The position numbers were made by a program, and so were the translations under genes. A stretch of DNA of 64,000 nt, from assembly GCA_965216645.1 (NCBI GenBank), contig CBDCGJ010000041.1:26330-90329 (forward strand), read 5' to 3'. This document shows, piece by piece, positions 8,428 to 17,059 of this stretch. Under the pieces are notes generated by a model. The model did not search any database. It saw nothing but the letters and a program-made list of their open reading frames with translations, and was not told the origin of the DNA. This DNA is from CBDCGJ01 sp965216645 (GTDB lineage: Bacteria > Pseudomonadota > Alphaproteobacteria > GCA-2731375). Within the stretch, counting starts at the first letter, position 1. Each line of letters begins with the position of its first letter.

Positions 8428-9365
8428 GCCGCAAGATCATCCTCGACTGCGATCCCGGCCAGGACGACGCCCTGGCGATCCTATTGGCGCTGGCGTCGGG
8501 GGAGGAGTTGGATCTGCTCGGCATCACCACCGTCGCCGGCAATGTGCCCTTGGCGCTGACCCAAACCAATGCGCGCAAGATCTGCGAACTGGCTGGACGG
8601 GCCGACATGCCGGTTTTCGCCGGTTGTTCCCGGCCGATCCTGCGGCCCCTGGTGACCGCCGAGTATGTCCACGGCGATAACGGCCTGAACGGCGCCGAGT
8701 TTCCGGACCCGACGATGCCTTTGCAGGAGACCCACGCGGTCGACTTCATCGTCGACAGCTTGATGGCGGCGGAGGTGGGCGAAATCACGCTCTGCCCGAT
8801 CGGGCCGCTAACCAATATCGCCCTGGCCATGATCAAGGTGCCGGAAATCGTGCCGCGGATCCGCGAGATTGTCCTGATGGGCGGCGCCATGAATCACGGC
8901 AACGTCACCCCGGCGGCGGAGTTCAACATCTATGTCGACCCCCACGCCGCCCGCGCGGTGTTCGAAGCCGGGGTGCCCCTGACCATGCTGGGCCTGGACG
9001 TGACCCATCAGGCGCTGGTGACCGAACCGCGCCTGGACGCGATCCGCGCCATCGGCGGCCCGGTCAGCGAGGCGGTGGTCGGTCTGCTGGATTTCTTCAA
9101 CCGCTTCGACCGGGAACGCTACGACATTCCCGGCGCGCCGCTGCACGACCCCTGCGTCATCGCCTATCTGCTGGCGCCGGAGCTGTTCGTGGGCAAGGAC
9201 TGCCATGTCGCCGTCGAGACCGACAGCGAAGTCGCCATGGGCGCCACCTTGGTCGACTGGTGGGGCAGTCTCAACCGCGCCGCCACGGCCACCGTGATCA
9301 CCGAAGTGGACGCCGATGAGTTTTTCGTTCTGTTGACGGAACGATTGGCGCGGCTGCCGGGTTAG
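8424..9365 (+). CDS. nucleoside hydrolase
   Basis: 313-residue inosine-uridine preferring nucleoside N-ribohydrolase family member that releases ribose from nucleosides for salvage. The calcium-binding N-terminal motif LDCDPGQDDA (7-16) is intact. LLGITTVAGNVPL, LCPIGPLTNIALA, the NHGNVTPAAEFNIYVDPHAA segment and the late PLHDPCVIAYLL histidine region all match the family. Start ATG overlaps the hydrolase stop (ATGA), indicating coupling. Base specificity (purine or pyrimidine) is not evident. Confidence 0.93.
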   Translation: MSRKIILDCDPGQDDALAILLALASGEELDLLGITTVAGNVPLALTQTNARKICELAGRADMPVFAGCSRPILRPLVTAEYVHGDNGLNGAEFPDPTMPLQETHAVDFIVDSLMAAEVGEITLCPIGPLTNIALAMIKVPEIVPRIREIVLMGGAMNHGNVTPAAEFNIYVDPHAARAVFEAGVPLTMLGLDVTHQALVTEPRLDAIRAIGGPVSEAVVGLLDFFNRFDRERYDIPGAPLHDPCVIAYLLAPELFVGKDCHVAVETDSEVAMGATLVDWWGSLNRAATATVITEVDADEFFVLLTERLARLPG

Positions 9366-9523
9366 CGAGTTTTCGGTAACCGAGATACCTTGTGACAAAG
9401 ATCGTCACGACACCATGCTCGCCTTGGCGCTGGCTCATGTGGTCCCGGCCGCCAAACACCGCTGGATCGACGGTCGTGATGTCCTAAATCGGATGCTCTT
9501 CAGTTAAAAGTTGGGAGTATTAT

Positions 9524-9603
9524 ATGGGGACAGCATATATTTTCCCGCCTGTCAGATCCAGACACCGCCAGATACCCTTCCACAAAATATACTGTCCCCT
9601 TTT
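9524..9603. repeat. family D doublet (GGGGACAG ... CTGTCCCC)
   Basis: Left arm ATGGGGACAGCATATATTTT and right arm AAAATATACTGTCCCCTTTT are inverted copies separated by about 40 bp of unrelated sequence. The doublet layout is like REPIN elements moved by REP-associated tyrosine transposases. Other copies are at 10373, 48836, 50399 and 51458. Confidence 0.8.
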
Positions 9604-9734
9604 AATCAAGCGCAGATAAAAGGCAAGTTGGGCAGGCAATAGTCTTGATGGACTCCGCCGGAAGAGGGCTCGAATCCACGGCTTCAGTCGCCGCCCCGTC
9701 GTAGAAAACCACCGCCATCAGGATGTCTTATTCA

Positions 9735-9841
9735 GGGGACAGTGAATAATTTTATTAAACACGCTTGCCTTGAAATCCAACATGCGATTCCAAACACGGC
9801 CCACGGACTCAGCCTTTCAGACTTGACCCTGTCTCATTAAA
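9735..9841. repeat. degenerate family D doublet
   Basis: Left arm CAGGGGACAGTGAATAATTT is clear; the partner GACCCTGTCTCATTAAAA near 9823-9841 is degraded. Confidence 0.45.
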
Positions 9842-10372
9842 AGCCAAGGGAAACCAACTGTGGAGACGCGATCTTGCCATGCCGCCAATTCCGTGATTGA
9901 CGCGGTCGCCAGGGGGTAGTTCAATCCATATGAAAGCCGACAAAATAACCGGAGAATGTAAAATAGGTCTATTTTACATATCTTCATATTAACCTTGTAG
10001 GCCGCTGAAGGCGCGGTGTAAAAATGAGCGCGTAGCCACAAGGATCGGGTAACGCCAACATCAAAGGCCCAGTGGATTTTGGCTACGCGACAACACGGCT
10101 CAATTACTCACTGGTTTGCTTAAACGGCTGTTGGCCCTAGCGATGCCATGACGCATGATTCAGATTTTCGGTCATAGCGGCCCGAGCCCTGAGGTACCGG
10201 TAAAGCGTCAGCATATATTCGATTGACGTCAAAGGCGCCGGATACAGGAAACGACAGGCGAGGCAGCGGTGCCGGCGGCTTGTCCACCTACATTTCCCGT
10301 TAGCTTCAGTGCGGGTTGGTCATGTGATATGCACGCGCCATGACGCAATATGTTGGGAATTCCTGAATTAAA

Positions 10373-10457
10373 AATAAGGGACGCTATATATTTTAATCAA
10401 CCGAAACACAGCGCGCGGCCTATGAACTATTCTATGTACCGTCCCCATTTAATACAT
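10373..10457. repeat. family D doublet overlapping the 3' end of aroE
   Basis: Left arm AAGGGACGCTATATATTTTA and right arm TGTACCGTCCCCATTTAAT. The right arm lies inside the aroE reading frame, so it encodes the last residues and stop of AroE. Confidence 0.7.
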
Positions 10458-11277
10458 ATTCCCGCAAACCCGCATCGACCTCGGGACGGTGACCGAACCA
10501 GGCTTCGAAAGCGGGTTGGGCTTGGTGGAGCAGCATACCGAGGCCGTCGACGATGGTGTGGCCCCGGGCCTTGGCGGAGGTAAGGAGCGGGGTTTCGAGC
10601 GGGGCATAGACAATGTCGTTGACGACCGCGTCCGCCGGTAGGGCGTCCAACGCGATCTCCAGCGGCGGCTGGCCGGTCATGCCGAGATTGGTACTGTTCA
10701 CCAGCAAGGCACAACCGGATAGCGCTTCCGATCGTTCCGCCCATGAAACAACATTTATTGTCTTGCCGAATTCCGCCGCCAATGCCTGCGCTTTCTCGGC
10801 GGTGCGGTTGGTGAGACGCAGCTCGGTCACCCCCGCCTCCAGTAACGCATATACGATGGCGCGGGCGGCGCCGCCAGCGCCCAGCAGACAAGCGGTTGCC
10901 CCTGTCAGATCGATATCGTCAACACCCGCACGCAAGTTCTGGATAAACCCGTAAGCGTCGGTATTGCGGCCGATGAGCCGCCGGTTGACGTCAACTATGA
11001 TGGTATTGACGGCACCGATCCGCCGTGCGGTCTCGTCCAACTCATCCATCAGCGGCATAACCGCCTGCTTATGGGGTAGGGTGACGTTGCAGCCGGCGAA
11101 ACCGAGCGCGGCCAAGCCGGTGACCGCGGCTTCGACCCGATCCGGCACCACGGCCAGCGGCAGATAAGCGCCATCGATGTCGTATCGCCTCAGCCAATAG
11201 CCATGCAGCCGTGGCGATCGGGAATGGTGGATGGGCCAGCCCATCACGCCCGCCAATTTCATCGCATCATCCGCCAT
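10432..11277 (-). CDS. aroE: shikimate dehydrogenase
   Basis: 281 residues; reduces 3-dehydroshikimate to shikimate with NADPH in aromatic amino acid synthesis. Substrate-site SRSPRLH (19-25), catalytic Lys70 in NVTLPHK and Asp107 in GRNTDAYGF are present, as is the dinucleotide loop GAGGAA (133-138) followed by NRT for NADP. It lies 24 bp after maf on the same strand, as in the origin-side gene order of many alphaproteobacteria, where coaE and dnaQ normally follow; here they are replaced by repeat-rich DNA. The final residues VLNGDGT and the TAG stop are encoded by a family D repeat arm, so the native C-terminus has been exchanged for a few residues. Confidence 0.95.
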   Translation of the reverse strand: MADDAMKLAGVMGWPIHHSRSPRLHGYWLRRYDIDGAYLPLAVVPDRVEAAVTGLAALGFAGCNVTLPHKQAVMPLMDELDETARRIGAVNTIIVDVNRRLIGRNTDAYGFIQNLRAGVDDIDLTGATACLLGAGGAARAIVYALLEAGVTELRLTNRTAEKAQALAAEFGKTINVVSWAERSEALSGCALLVNSTNLGMTGQPPLEIALDALPADAVVNDIVYAPLETPLLTSAKARGHTIVDGLGMLLHQAQPAFEAWFGHRPEVDAGLREYVLNGDGT

Positions 11278-11301
11278 CGCCGCCTCATCCGCGCCATATT
11301 C

Positions 11302-11922
11302 TTATTCGATCAAATACCCATGTTGCCGTAAAAACCCGAGCAACGGCCCGAGCGGCAAGCCAAGAACGCTAAAATAGTCACCTTCGATCGCGTCGAAAAG
11401 ATGAATGCCCAGCCCCTCCAACTCATACGCACCGACGCATTGGGTCAGAGCATCGCCGGCGCGATCCAGATAGCGGGCCAGAAAATCGTCGGAAAAGGGC
11501 CGCATGGTCAGGGCCGGAACCTCAATGTGATGCCAAATCATCCGCCCATCGCGCAGCACCACCGCCGCCGTATGCAGGCGATGGGTTTTACCGCGCAGGT
11601 GACGAAGCTGTTGATCCGCCGCCGCGCGATCCGGCGGTTTGTCGAAAAAAACGCCGCTGCATTCGAGCAGCTGGTCGGCGCCGACCACCAGCGCCGACGG
11701 CGCCTTTCCGGAAATCCGCCGCGCCTTCAAATCCGCCAATGCCAGCGCGATATCGCCGCCGCCCGCCCGTTCCGCAATCATGGCCCGTTTGATTTCGTCT
11801 TCATCCACAGCCGACGGCATGACTTGGAATTCGAGGCCGGCCTGGCTCAGCATTCGGGCCCGATAGACGCTGCCGGACGCCAAAATCAAGGAATTTTCAT
11901 CACCAGATTGATTGCTAAACAT
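11302..11922 (-). CDS. maf: Maf family nucleotide pyrophosphatase
   Basis: 206 residues. Maf/YhdE/YceF house-cleaning pyrophosphatases hydrolyse non-canonical or pyrimidine nucleoside triphosphates to monophosphates. Visible are the N-terminal LILASGSVYRARML, the Glu pair of the VDEDEIKR segment, VVGADQLLE, the LRGKTHRLHTAA stretch with the conserved Lys-Thr, and YELEGLGIHLFDAIEGDYF near the end. The gene is upstream of aroE in the same direction and is probably co-transcribed. It belongs to the conserved ppsR-maf-aroE block, here interrupted by an opposite-strand gene. Confidence 0.93.
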   Translation of the reverse strand: MFSNQSGDENSLILASGSVYRARMLSQAGLEFQVMPSAVDEDEIKRAMIAERAGGGDIALALADLKARRISGKAPSALVVGADQLLECSGVFFDKPPDRAAADQQLRHLRGKTHRLHTAAVVLRDGRMIWHHIEVPALTMRPFSDDFLARYLDRAGDALTQCVGAYELEGLGIHLFDAIEGDYFSVLGLPLGPLLGFLRQHGYLIE

Positions 11923-12015
11923 ATCCTTTTCCGATATAGTACAAATAGTAATAGACGATCTTTACATAAGCGGTCGTCGGGTCCCAGCTATCAGACGCGT
12001 TAACGCCTAACCCAC

Positions 12016-13071
12016 ATGCCACAGACCGACAACATAATTCCAATTCACGACGGCCCGCGGCGCAGCACGCATCGGGATCATGAACGGCGGGTGCTGCGCG
12101 AATTGCTGAAATTCACCCTTGTCGGCAGCCTGCAGAATTTCACCGACCATCATCGATTATATCCCTTCCTGACGCGAGACAAGGTGATGCCGGCGGCAAT
12201 GGGTCCGAGCCGGGAATGGCGCTATCAACAAACCGCCTTCGTGATCCTACTGGACGGGCCGATGCCACGGGCGCTGAACAAGCATTTCCGCCTGCGTACC
12301 AACAACCAGATCACCTGGCGCAACCTCCTACGGGTGTTGCCGGAATCCGAACTGACGGAGTTTCGCACGAGCCAATGCGATGTAACGTCAGAGGGCTTTC
12401 CGGACCTGTTGGATCGGCTACTGCCGCTCGATTTCGCTCTACTGGTTCAGCGCAATCGGAATGACAATGCCACGCTGACCCACATGCATGTGAAGGTCGA
12501 ACGCATGACCGATGTGGCCGTCCGTACATTGGGCAAGGAATTGGGCTATATCGAGCGCACCCTGTTCGAACGGGGCGAGGATTATGTGGAAGAGCTGGAA
12601 GGGAAGTATTTCGAGTATTTCGGCTTCTCCGCCCATGCCTCCGGCCGGAAGAGCGCGGCGGCCATGGCGGCACAATTGCTCGGCGACTACGATACGCCGT
12701 TCAGCGTTTTGGTCACCTCGCAAAGCGACCTGCGTTTGACCTTGCTCAGCCACCGGGACCGGGTCGAGCAATATTTCCTGATTTCATTGGATGAGCCGAG
12801 TTTCGAGCGCTTGGTGGCACGCGGCGATCCCGATATCGATTGGCAGGACTATCAGGTCGATCTATTGGAAAGCGGCGAGCGGGTCTTCATCCATCGGGTT
12901 CGATTCATCCGCACAAGCGCCGCCAATGCCGATCAGCCAACCAACAAGGATTCGGGTCTTCAGAAAGACTGGCTGGCCTACGACCGCGGCGACATCGTCG
13001 ACCCGGAGCTGACCCTACCCGCGGTCCCCTACGATTGGGCGGTGGAACCGGATCTTGAAATGAAAGTCTGA
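12016..13071 (+). CDS. hypothetical protein of unknown family
   Basis: 351 residues, cytoplasmic, no signal peptide or membrane segment, and I do not recognise a domain. The N-terminal half is basic (RRSTHRDHERRVLRELLKF), the middle contains an aspartate- and arginine-rich helical part, and the C-terminal half is acidic. Codon use and GC content match the neighbours, so the frame is very likely a real gene. It is oriented against maf (93 bp between starts) and lies between maf and ppsR, which are normally adjacent, so it appears to be an insertion into the origin-side cluster. No clear ribosome site precedes the ATG at 12016. Confidence 0.75.
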   Translation: MPQTDNIIPIHDGPRRSTHRDHERRVLRELLKFTLVGSLQNFTDHHRLYPFLTRDKVMPAAMGPSREWRYQQTAFVILLDGPMPRALNKHFRLRTNNQITWRNLLRVLPESELTEFRTSQCDVTSEGFPDLLDRLLPLDFALLVQRNRNDNATLTHMHVKVERMTDVAVRTLGKELGYIERTLFERGEDYVEELEGKYFEYFGFSAHASGRKSAAAMAAQLLGDYDTPFSVLVTSQSDLRLTLLSHRDRVEQYFLISLDEPSFERLVARGDPDIDWQDYQVDLLESGERVFIHRVRFIRTSAANADQPTNKDSGLQKDWLAYDRGDIVDPELTLPAVPYDWAVEPDLEMKV

Positions 13072-13134
13072 GCAAGATTTCCAATTCCATCGCATTCGTC
13101 AGAAGCGAAAAAACGAAATCCGTCCATTTAAATC

Positions 13135-13272
13135 ACCCTCATTCCTGCGCAAGCAGGGATCAATTCCGCGTTCCCTGCCCCTTGGAATCGATCGAATGGA
13201 AAGTGATTACTTCTCGGTCGATCGCCATGTGGCGCCTCTCTGGAATAGATTTCCGCTTTCGCGGGAATGACG
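13135..13272. repeat. family C element, copy 1
   Basis: Ends in CTCATTCCTGCGCAAGCAGG on one side and TTCCGCTTTCGCGGGAATGACG on the other, two small hairpins in opposite orientation. The same outer words recur at 22892-23050. Confidence 0.65.
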
Positions 13273-13335
13273 ATTTTCGTTTTGAGTTTCGTCCCTAAGA
13301 ATTGCCGTTGTTCAGTATTGGCGCATTTCCAAAAC

Positions 13336-14136
13336 TCAGTTTTCCAGAAGATTGATCACCGCGGCCGCGGTTTCCTCGATACTGCGTCGGGTCACATCGA
13401 TGATCGGCCAATTATGTTTGGCGAACAGTTTGCGGGCATATTTCACTTCTTCCCGCACCACCACCGGATCGACATATTCCGTCTCCGGCGCCTGGTTGAG
13501 CGACAGCAGCCGATTGCGGCGGATCTGGATCAACCGGTCCGGGTTGGTCACCAGGCCGATCACCGCGGGCCGTCGCGCCGCCTCCAGTTCCGCGGGCAGC
13601 GGCAGGTTCGGCACGATCGGGATATTCGCCGCTTTCAAACCGCGATTGGCCAGATAGATACAAGTCGGCGTTTTCGAGGTGCGGGAGACCCCAACCAGAA
13701 TGACGTCGGCGCCGCCGATGGTGTCGAGGCCCTGACCGTCGTCATGAGCCATGCAGAAATGGATCGCGTCGATACGGCTGAAATAGGCCTCATTCATTTC
13801 ATGCTGGCGGCCCGGCTTCTCCTGCGCTTGATCGCCGAGAAAATCGGAGAGTGCCGCCATCACCGGGTCAAGCACCGGCACGCAAGGCAGATTGAGACGC
13901 AGGCAGTGCGACTGAATCGACTCGCTGAAATTATGATCGACGAAGGTATAGAGGACCGGCCCGGGATTTTTCCGAATCCCTTCCAGGGCCTGCTTCATCT
14001 GGCTTTCGCTGCGGATCATCGGCCAGAGATGCTGCGCCGCCGCCGCTGAATCGAATTGCGCCAACGCCGCCTTGGCGAGCGAAACCAAAGTCTCGCCCGT
14101 GGCATCGGACACGAGATGAAGGTCGAATTCATTCAT
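13336..14136 (-). CDS. ppsR: pyruvate, water dikinase (PEP synthetase) regulatory protein, DUF299 family
   Basis: 266 residues. Bifunctional serine/threonine kinase and phosphorylase that controls PEP synthetase or pyruvate phosphate dikinase by ADP-dependent phosphorylation. N-terminal FDLHLVSDATGETL (4-17) and the P-loop GVSRTSKTP (149-157) are diagnostic. DUF299 is the gene bordering the replication origin opposite hemE in Caulobacter and other alphaproteobacteria, the same arrangement as here. The start at 14136 gives the family's standard N-terminus. Confidence 0.95.
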   Translation of the reverse strand: MNEFDLHLVSDATGETLVSLAKAALAQFDSAAAAQHLWPMIRSESQMKQALEGIRKNPGPVLYTFVDHNFSESIQSHCLRLNLPCVPVLDPVMAALSDFLGDQAQEKPGRQHEMNEAYFSRIDAIHFCMAHDDGQGLDTIGGADVILVGVSRTSKTPTCIYLANRGLKAANIPIVPNLPLPAELEAARRPAVIGLVTNPDRLIQIRRNRLLSLNQAPETEYVDPVVVREEVKYARKLFAKHNWPIIDVTRRSIEETAAAVINLLEN

Positions 14137-14538
14137 CGCCGAACCCCGAAGAGGCTATCGGGAAAACCATGAATCCCGGGGACAACACGCCGATCCGATC
14201 GATGGCCTGGCCGGTCCGCCGCTTCTCCACAATCCGTGCCGCCGTTTGTCCGCATGTGTATGAATTTCCGTGCCATGCCTGTGCATATCGAAATTGATCG
14301 ATTTCATCCACTTCTTTCAGGCAATGCAAAGGCGAATGTTTTCGGGCCGCGACAGGTGACCGCATCGACTTTTCCCCACAAACAGGTCATATAATCCGCC
14401 TTGGCATATCTTCAGTCTTAGCCTGTGCATGACCTCCAACACCGGTTATGCACAGGGATTCACAACAACAACAAGAATCCTATTTTTATAAAAGACTCTT
14501 TGAATTTGTGTATGGCAGGGGAAAGGTCCGAGACATAG
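14137..14538. other. oriC: candidate chromosomal replication origin (oriC) between ppsR and hemE
   Basis: A 402-bp non-coding spacer between divergent ppsR and hemE. It holds several words one or two changes away from the DnaA box TTATCCACA: TTCTCCACA (14223-14231, +), TCATACACA (14255-14263, -), ATATGCACA (14280-14288, -), TTCCCCACA (14372-14380, +), TCATGCACA (14424-14432, -) and TTATGCACA (14446-14454, +). ATGCACAGG recurs three times. The hemE-proximal end (14474-14510) is AT-rich and could be the unwinding element. In Caulobacter crescentus the origin sits in this same gene context. No perfect DnaA box is present, so this is inference from synteny plus motif clustering. Confidence 0.6.
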
Positions 14539-15573
14539 ATGGGCAAGGACAGAAAAATTCTTCGGATACTGGCCGGCGAGACATTGCCGCGGCCGCCTTT
14601 CTGGTTCATGCGCCAGGCCGGCCGCTATCTGCCGGAGTACCGCGAACTGCGGAGCGAGGCCGGCAGCTTTCTGGACCTTTGCTACAACCCGGACTTCGCC
14701 TGCGAGGTGACCCTGCAGCCGATCCGCCGCTTCGCCATGGACGGCGCCATCCTGTTCGCCGATATCCTATTGGTGCCGCAAGGGTTGGGCGCCGCGCTCG
14801 ACTATCGGGAAGGCGAGGGTCCGGTGTTGAGCACCACGCGGACGGCGGCCGAGGTGGCGAAGCTGTCCCTGAGCGGCCTGCATGATCAGGTCCATCCGGT
14901 CTACGACACCGCGCGCAAAGTCCGTGCCGGCTTGCCGGAGGAGACGACCCTGATCGGTTTCGCCGGCGCGCCCTGGACCGTCGCCACCTATATGGTGGAA
15001 GGCGGCGGCAGCAGCGATCACGCCATCACCCGCGCCTTCAGCTACCGCGATCCGGTGGGCTTCGGCCAGTTGATCGATCTTCTAGCAGAGGCGACCGCGG
15101 ACTATTTGAGCAAGCAGATCGAGGCCGGCGCCGATGTGGTGCAGCTGTTCGATACCTGGGCCGGCATATTGTCGGAGACCGGCTTCCGCCGCTGGTGTAT
15201 CGAGCCGACCCAACGCATCGTGGAAGAGTTGGCGCGCCGCCATCCGGGTGTGCCGGTGATCGGTTTTCCCCGCGGCGCCGGCGCGCGGCTGGCCGATTAT
15301 GTGGCGGGGACCGGGGTCAGGGCGGCGGGCATCGACTATGCCATGCCGCTGGCCTGGGCCCGCGATCACGTGCAGGACAAAGCGGCCCTGCAAGGCAATC
15401 TGGATCCCCAACTGCTGGTGGCCGGCGGCGACGATATGCGGGCGGAGGCGCGGCGGATATTGGACGTCCTCGGCGGCGGGCCGCTGATCTTCAATCTGGG
15501 TCACGGCATCGTGCCGCAGACGCCGGTCGAGCATGTCGCCGAGCTGGCGAAGCTGTTGCGCGGCGATGACTAA
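14539..15573 (+). CDS. hemE: uroporphyrinogen decarboxylase
   Basis: 344 residues; decarboxylates uroporphyrinogen III to coproporphyrinogen III in haem synthesis, in the cytoplasm. The family signatures PPFWFMRQAGRYLPEYR (25-41) and the GFAGAPWTVATYMVEGGGS segment (near 140-160) are intact, including the Arg of RQAGRY and the Asp of LFADIL. It opens the hemE-hemH-hemJ operon; its stop overlaps the hemH start by 8 bases. Transcription probably starts inside the upstream candidate origin, as known for hemE of Caulobacter. Confidence 0.97.
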   Translation: MGKDRKILRILAGETLPRPPFWFMRQAGRYLPEYRELRSEAGSFLDLCYNPDFACEVTLQPIRRFAMDGAILFADILLVPQGLGAALDYREGEGPVLSTTRTAAEVAKLSLSGLHDQVHPVYDTARKVRAGLPEETTLIGFAGAPWTVATYMVEGGGSSDHAITRAFSYRDPVGFGQLIDLLAEATADYLSKQIEAGADVVQLFDTWAGILSETGFRRWCIEPTQRIVEELARRHPGVPVIGFPRGAGARLADYVAGTGVRAAGIDYAMPLAWARDHVQDKAALQGNLDPQLLVAGGDDMRAEARRILDVLGGGPLIFNLGHGIVPQTPVEHVAELAKLLRGDD

Positions 15574-16606
15574 GCGCGCGGTTGTCCTGTTCAATCTCGG
15601 TGGGCCGGATGGGCCGGACGCGGTGCAGCCGTTTCTGTTCAACCTGTTCAACGATCCGGCGATCATTGGCGCGCCGGGACCGATCCGCTGGGCCCTGGCC
15701 AAATTTATTTCCAGCCGGCGGGCGCCGGTGGCGCGGGAGATCTACGCCCATCTCGGCGGCGGTTCGCCCTTGTTGTCCCACACGCGGGACCAGGCCGAGG
15801 GCCTGGCCGCGCGGTTGCAGGAGGATGGAATCGAGACCCGGGTCTTCGTCGCCATGCGCTATTGGCATCCGATGATCGACGCCACGGTGGCGGAAGTTAA
15901 AGCCTGGGCGCCGGACCAGGTGGTGCTGCTGCCGCTCTATCCCCAATTCTCCACCACCACCACCGGATCGTCGCTGACGGCCTGGCGGGCCGAGGCGGCG
16001 CGGCAAGGATTGGCCGTGCCGACCGCCGCGGTCTGCTGCTATCCGGTGGAACCGGGCTTCGTGGCGGCGCAGGCGGAATTGATTGCGGAGACCCTGTCGC
16101 AGCTGCCGCCAGACCGACCCTATCGCCTGCTGTTTTCGGCTCATGGCCTACCGGAACGGATCGTCGCCAAGGGCGACCCCTATGTCGATCACGTGCGACA
16201 GACGGCGGCCGCGACGATCGATCATCTGGCGGTGTTGAACCATGCGGTGTCGGACTGGCAGGTGTCGTTTCAAAGCCGGGTCGGCCGCCTGAAATGGGTC
16301 GAGCCTTATACGGAGGACGAAATCGAACGGGCCGGCGCGGACGGGTGCGGGCTCGTCGTGGTGCCCATCGCCTTCGTCTCCGAACATTCCGAGACCCTGG
16401 TCGAGCTCGATATCGAATATCGGGAACTGGCGGCGGCGAAAGGCGTGCCGGACTACCGACGGGTTTCGACCGTCCTATCGGCGCCCGCCTTTCTCGACGG
16501 CTTGGCGGCCATGATTCGAGGGGTCGACACGACGCCGGTTTGCCGCGGCGACGGCAAGGCGGCCTGTCCCGGTCGTTTCCCCGCCTGTCCGTTACGGAGC
16601 CTTTGA
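15566..16606 (+). CDS. hemH: ferrochelatase
   Basis: 346 residues; inserts Fe(II) into protoporphyrin IX, the last step of haem synthesis. Catalytic His193 is in SAHGLP (191-196) and Glu276 in SEHSETL. The true start is the ATG at 15566 (MTKRAVVLFNLGGPDGPDA), inside the hemE end. The C-terminus has Cys326, Cys334 and Cys341, and there is a Cys pair at 157-158; this spacing resembles ferrochelatases that hold a [2Fe-2S] cluster, such as that of Caulobacter. The middle gene of a tightly packed haem operon. Confidence 0.96.
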   Translation: MTKRAVVLFNLGGPDGPDAVQPFLFNLFNDPAIIGAPGPIRWALAKFISSRRAPVAREIYAHLGGGSPLLSHTRDQAEGLAARLQEDGIETRVFVAMRYWHPMIDATVAEVKAWAPDQVVLLPLYPQFSTTTTGSSLTAWRAEAARQGLAVPTAAVCCYPVEPGFVAAQAELIAETLSQLPPDRPYRLLFSAHGLPERIVAKGDPYVDHVRQTAAATIDHLAVLNHAVSDWQVSFQSRVGRLKWVEPYTEDEIERAGADGCGLVVVPIAFVSEHSETLVELDIEYRELAAAKGVPDYRRVSTVLSAPAFLDGLAAMIRGVDTTPVCRGDGKAACPGRFPACPLRSL

Positions 16607-17059
16607 ATGGAAGACTTCCTGATCGCTTGGTATCCCTGGATCAAGGCGCTGCATGTCATCGCCGTGATCTCCTGGATGGCCGGCATGCTCTATCTGCCGC
16701 GGCTCTTCGTCTATCACGTCGACGCGGAACCAGGCTCCGTGCAATCGGGAACCTTCAAGGTGATGGAACGCCGGTTGATGCGGGCGATCATCAATCCGGC
16801 GATGACCGTGGCCTGGATCTGCGGCCTGGCCATGGCCTTCACCCCCGGCATCGTCGACTGGGCCGGCGATATCTGGTTCCACATCAAGTTCGCCGCCGTC
16901 ATCGTCCTCAGCGGCGTCCACGGCTGGTTCTCCCGCTGGCGCAAGGCCTTCGAACGGGACGAAAACACCCATAGCGCCAAATTCTACCGCTACTGGAACG
17001 AAGTCCCCACGCTCCTCATGATCCTCATCGTCATCATGGTCATCGTGCGGCCGTTTTAG
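16607..17059 (+). CDS. hemJ: protoporphyrinogen oxidase HemJ
   Basis: 150-residue four-helix membrane protein of the HemJ (formerly UPF0093) family, the oxidase that turns protoporphyrinogen IX into protoporphyrin IX in most alphaproteobacteria. WIKALHVIAVISWMAGMLYLPRLFVYH holds the conserved His16 and the first helix; further helices are around 60-80, 88-106 and 133-149. It begins directly after the hemH stop and completes the hemE-hemH-hemJ operon. Its last 20 bases overlap the end of the convergent MerR-like gene. In related genomes rho usually follows at once; here about 2.1 kb intervene. Confidence 0.94.
   Translation: MEDFLIAWYPWIKALHVIAVISWMAGMLYLPRLFVYHVDAEPGSVQSGTFKVMERRLMRAIINPAMTVAWICGLAMAFTPGIVDWAGDIWFHIKFAAVIVLSGVHGWFSRWRKAFERDENTHSAKFYRYWNEVPTLLMILIVIMVIVRPF

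Larger units (their letters stand above)
9366..10431. other. 1.07-kb region with repeats and no supported gene
   Basis: Contains three family D elements (9524-9603, 9735-9841 degenerate, 10373-10457). A short open stretch from 9414 reads MLALALAHVVPAAKHRWIDG and could be a coding relic, but it has no recognisable family. The AT-rich minus-strand frame near 9817-10041 is not convincing. Best described as decayed accessory DNA. Confidence 0.5.

Noticed and set aside
9817..10041. Minus-strand 74-codon frame in the repeat-rich gap
   Set aside because: Low complexity and odd composition, and part of it is AT-rich non-coding sequence near a degenerate repeat.
14129..14365. Minus-strand 78-codon frame in the ppsR-hemE spacer
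   Set aside because: It overlaps the ppsR start, has no family resemblance, and covers DnaA-box-like words; the spacer is better read as a non-coding origin candidate.
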